Assembly (NCBI GenBank): GCA_014549065.1
Contig: JACDOX010000082.1
Coordinates: 993,690-1,057,689 of the forward strand
Direction: 5' to 3'
Origin: Cardinalis cardinalis
Lineage: Eukaryota > Chordata > Aves > Passeriformes > Cardinalidae
DNA: 64,000 bases
Every line of letters starts with the position of its first letter. The first letter of the stretch is position 1. A program made the position numbers and the translations under genes. Positions 61,855 to 64,000 of this stretch are shown here, one piece after another. The notes below the pieces were generated by a model. That model did no database searches and was not told where the DNA came from. It saw only the letters and a list, made by a program, of their open reading frames with translations.

Positions 61855-64000
61855 CTACAATAAAAGGATAAACACCTCTATTTTGCATAAACAATAATTT
61901 AAAAGTTCCTGAANGTTTGCAATTGGTACAAACCTATAATTTAAAAAAATCTGCAAACTATCAGATAGCTTTTTTATTCCTGATTAATTTCTGCTGTACA
62001 CAGAAGAAATTCAGTGTAAAAAGAGCTAGTTAAAGATTGCCACAGTAGACATTGAGAATATCATCAGTAGAAATTATTTCAATCTTTTGGCTCAATCTCA
62101 GCATAGCAAAGGGCTTTTTCTGGTAAAAGCTGGTGGTTTTGGCAGCACTTGCCAAAAATTTGTCTGTACGAAAAAGTATTTGAAATAGAAGCANGTGTGA
62201 GCTAGTCTCAACAACTCCAATTTCCTTTTTTTCATTATTGTTTCACATATTCCTACTGTTTATTTGGGATACTTAGACTTTATTTCAAATGCAGGATTTA
62301 GTCAGGCATAACTGTCTATTTTATTCTATTTAGTTCTTATTTTTTCCTTTGTCTTTAAAGGACCCAAGAGCTTTTAGATGGGAATATACATACAATCAAA
62401 TATTGCTAATTGCAAAGTATTGTTTTCTAGACATCCTCCTTATGCAGCTGCCATCCCAAGAAGGAATACAAATTTGATAGCCTTGCACAAATCCTTCATA
62501 TTAAAAAATATAATTATTATGAGGGACAACGTTAGAGGTGCAGTTCTGCAGGATTTGATTCCTTCCTCCCTACACAAACAAATGCACAGAGCAGGAACAG
62601 ACAGTGTCTGCCTTTATNTAAACAGAGCTGAAACACTGATTCTATCTTTATGTTCAGTGCCGGGTGCTGGAGAAGATTTTAATTCTCTTTTATTCCTTAT
62701 ACTTTGCAGCACTGTTGTTAGTAGCGTTCCCAGCACAACACCTCAGCTGGACTGCAGAGTCCACAGAGCCCACAAAAAATGATGATGCTGTGACAAGATG
62801 AGTGGAGTCAGAGCTGGGCAGGGAGCAGGAGGCATCAGCTGCTTGTGAAGTTTAAATTCCCTTACAGTCTTTCTCTCTCCTACTTTTAACTCTTGGATTT
62901 GTCTAATGTTTGTCACACAGAAAACACTGTCTTGACTTGATCCTCCTGACAAGAAGTTCAAGAAGTTGTCTGTCAAGTGCCAATGAGCTCCTAACTCCTG
63001 CAGCCCACTCAGTTGCAAGCACACACAGGTGGACATTGAAGTGAGCAGCAACTGCCATGGTGCAAGTCTCCCAGTGCCTCCAGGTTCCCACCAAGAACCC
63101 AAATTNCTCCTTACAAGGCAGCAGAGATGAAAACAGAGTTCATCCTTCTTCCNGTCAAATAATCACCTGATGAAAAAACCTAATCCAACCCTCTCTGTTG
63201 CCATGCTCCCAGCTGCCCTGGGAGAAGAGGTACCATTTCCCTTGGTTGTGTGGGCTGTCAACAATTTCCTACAACAGCAACTTAGATAGGCTTCTTTGTA
63301 TGTTAGGTTTTGTGTCCCTTTCCATTTAGAAGAAGCTGCAACATCTCCACTTGCTGCTTGGTACTTGTTCAACACAGACAATCCAAATGCAATGCAAAGA
63401 GACAATGCATTTCATTTTTTCAGAATATCCTTGCATCTTCAGAGAGATGGACTTCTTGTGTCTTCCCCAGAAAAGCCAGCAGACTGAAAAAGATACTGAA
63501 AAATGCAGGCACTCCATCTTCTGAATGCTCCTGTGAAACAGTTTTACTGTCCCTTTTTGAGGAAACATTCTCCCCAAACTTCTGACTTCATTTCCTGAAA
63601 AGCGTTTGCAGGAAAAGAATTATGGAGTGGATGTGGGCTACAAAAGCTGCAAACCTGAAGACAAAAAGGAAGGAGCTAGGGGAGAATAGGACACCCCCCA
63701 ACACTGGCAGATCATTCTCCTGTAAAAAAAATAAGCTGGTGGATGCAATTTGCAAAAAGAGAGAGAACTATATAATTTTAAATCCACTATAAATTATCTA
63801 TTATTGCAGGTATATTTGATTTGAGGAGAGGAAATTTAGATGAACTTCACAGAGGCAGGAAAACCATTCATCTCAATAGAGTGTGAAAGGCAAAAGGGGT
63901 TTNGTATCCCAGCATTTTTATCCAGATATGCTTCCAGGTTTCTTTTACTTTCATATGCTGATCCTCCTTGTGACCTGGGATAGTGATCATATACAGGAGA
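61855..64000 (-). other. ALCAM: ALCAM intron 2 (part)
   Basis: Sequence upstream of exon 3 up to the window edge. I searched it on the - strand for the short exon 2 coding the start of domain 1 (ending in a GKWKY-like motif before a donor) and found no match, so exon 2 should lie further right. No recognised repeat or gene is seen. Confidence 0.75.

Larger units (their letters stand above)
29258..64000 (-). other. ALCAM: ALCAM (CD166) gene, partial: exons 3 to 16
   Basis: ALCAM is a type I membrane glycoprotein with two V-type and three C2-type Ig domains, a transmembrane helix and a short cytoplasmic tail. It mediates homophilic adhesion and binds CD6 on T cells. Thirteen coding exons in the window join in frame to 1,575 bases including the stop, matching human residues from about 59 to the end with a net loss of one residue. 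Intron phases agree at every junction. Intron lengths in bp, from intron 3 to intron 15: 3995, 374, 815, 4743, 1606, 5545, 846, 75, 1447, 687, 144, 6790, 1607. All use GT-AG except intron 11, which starts GC. Signal peptide, exon 2 and promoter lie beyond the right edge; I searched 61855-64000 for exon 2 and did not find it. Confidence 0.97.

Noticed and set aside
61855..64000. ALCAM exon 2 inside the window
   Set aside because: No frame on the - strand here encodes the expected start of the V domain before a donor site.
1..64000. tRNA or rRNA genes, CRISPR arrays, bacterial-type operons, endogenous retrovirus LTRs
   Set aside because: None was recognised on either strand; the window is vertebrate genomic DNA and the only transposable elements I could support are CR1 fragments.

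Overview
The window is a piece of an avian nuclear genome. It has AT-rich intergenic DNA and introns, few interspersed repeats, and the repeats that can be recognised are 5'-truncated CR1 LINE tails, the typical bird family. No mammalian SINE or L1 sequence was seen. Isolated single-base Ns are scattered through it. The species cannot be fixed from the sequence; a bird (possibly a songbird) is the best reading.

Two protein-coding genes are present, arranged tail to tail. At the left end on the + strand is the last coding exon of CBLB, an E3 ubiquitin ligase: a SH3-binding proline-rich segment, the C-terminal UBA domain and the stop codon. Its 3' UTR follows and probably runs several kilobases. 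On the - strand, from about 29.26 kb to beyond the right edge, lies ALCAM (CD166), an immunoglobulin-superfamily adhesion receptor. Thirteen coding exons (exons 3 to 15, human numbering) and a separate 3' UTR exon were placed to the base by splice sites, reading phase and family similarity. Together they give 1,575 in-frame bases (524 residues plus stop). That is one residue short of what I recall for the matching part of the human protein, and the missing residue falls in exon 8. Exons 1 and 2 (signal peptide and start of the first Ig domain) lie to the right, outside the window.

Layout: 1-2665 CBLB intron; 2666-2928 CBLB terminal coding exon; 2929 to roughly 6.7 kb CBLB 3' UTR (end uncertain); about 6.7-29.25 kb intergenic, with two CR1 fragments, several perfect short hairpins and one CpG-rich patch near 20.5 kb; 29.26-31.58 kb ALCAM 3' UTR exon; 33.19-61.85 kb ALCAM exons 15 to 3; 61.86-64.0 kb ALCAM intron 2.

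CBLB and ALCAM are neighbours in the same tail-to-tail arrangement in human, so this is conserved synteny rather than a functional operon. Both act at the lymphocyte surface or synapse (ALCAM as the CD6 ligand, CBLB as a brake on T-cell signalling), but nothing here shows co-regulation. No new multigene system was found. The points most worth checking are a GC-AG intron in ALCAM, a 39-bp juxtamembrane cassette exon, a 75-bp intron, an intron 27 nt after the stop codon, perfect 16-bp-arm hairpins that look like recent template-switch events, and CpG-rich patches in intergenic and intronic DNA.
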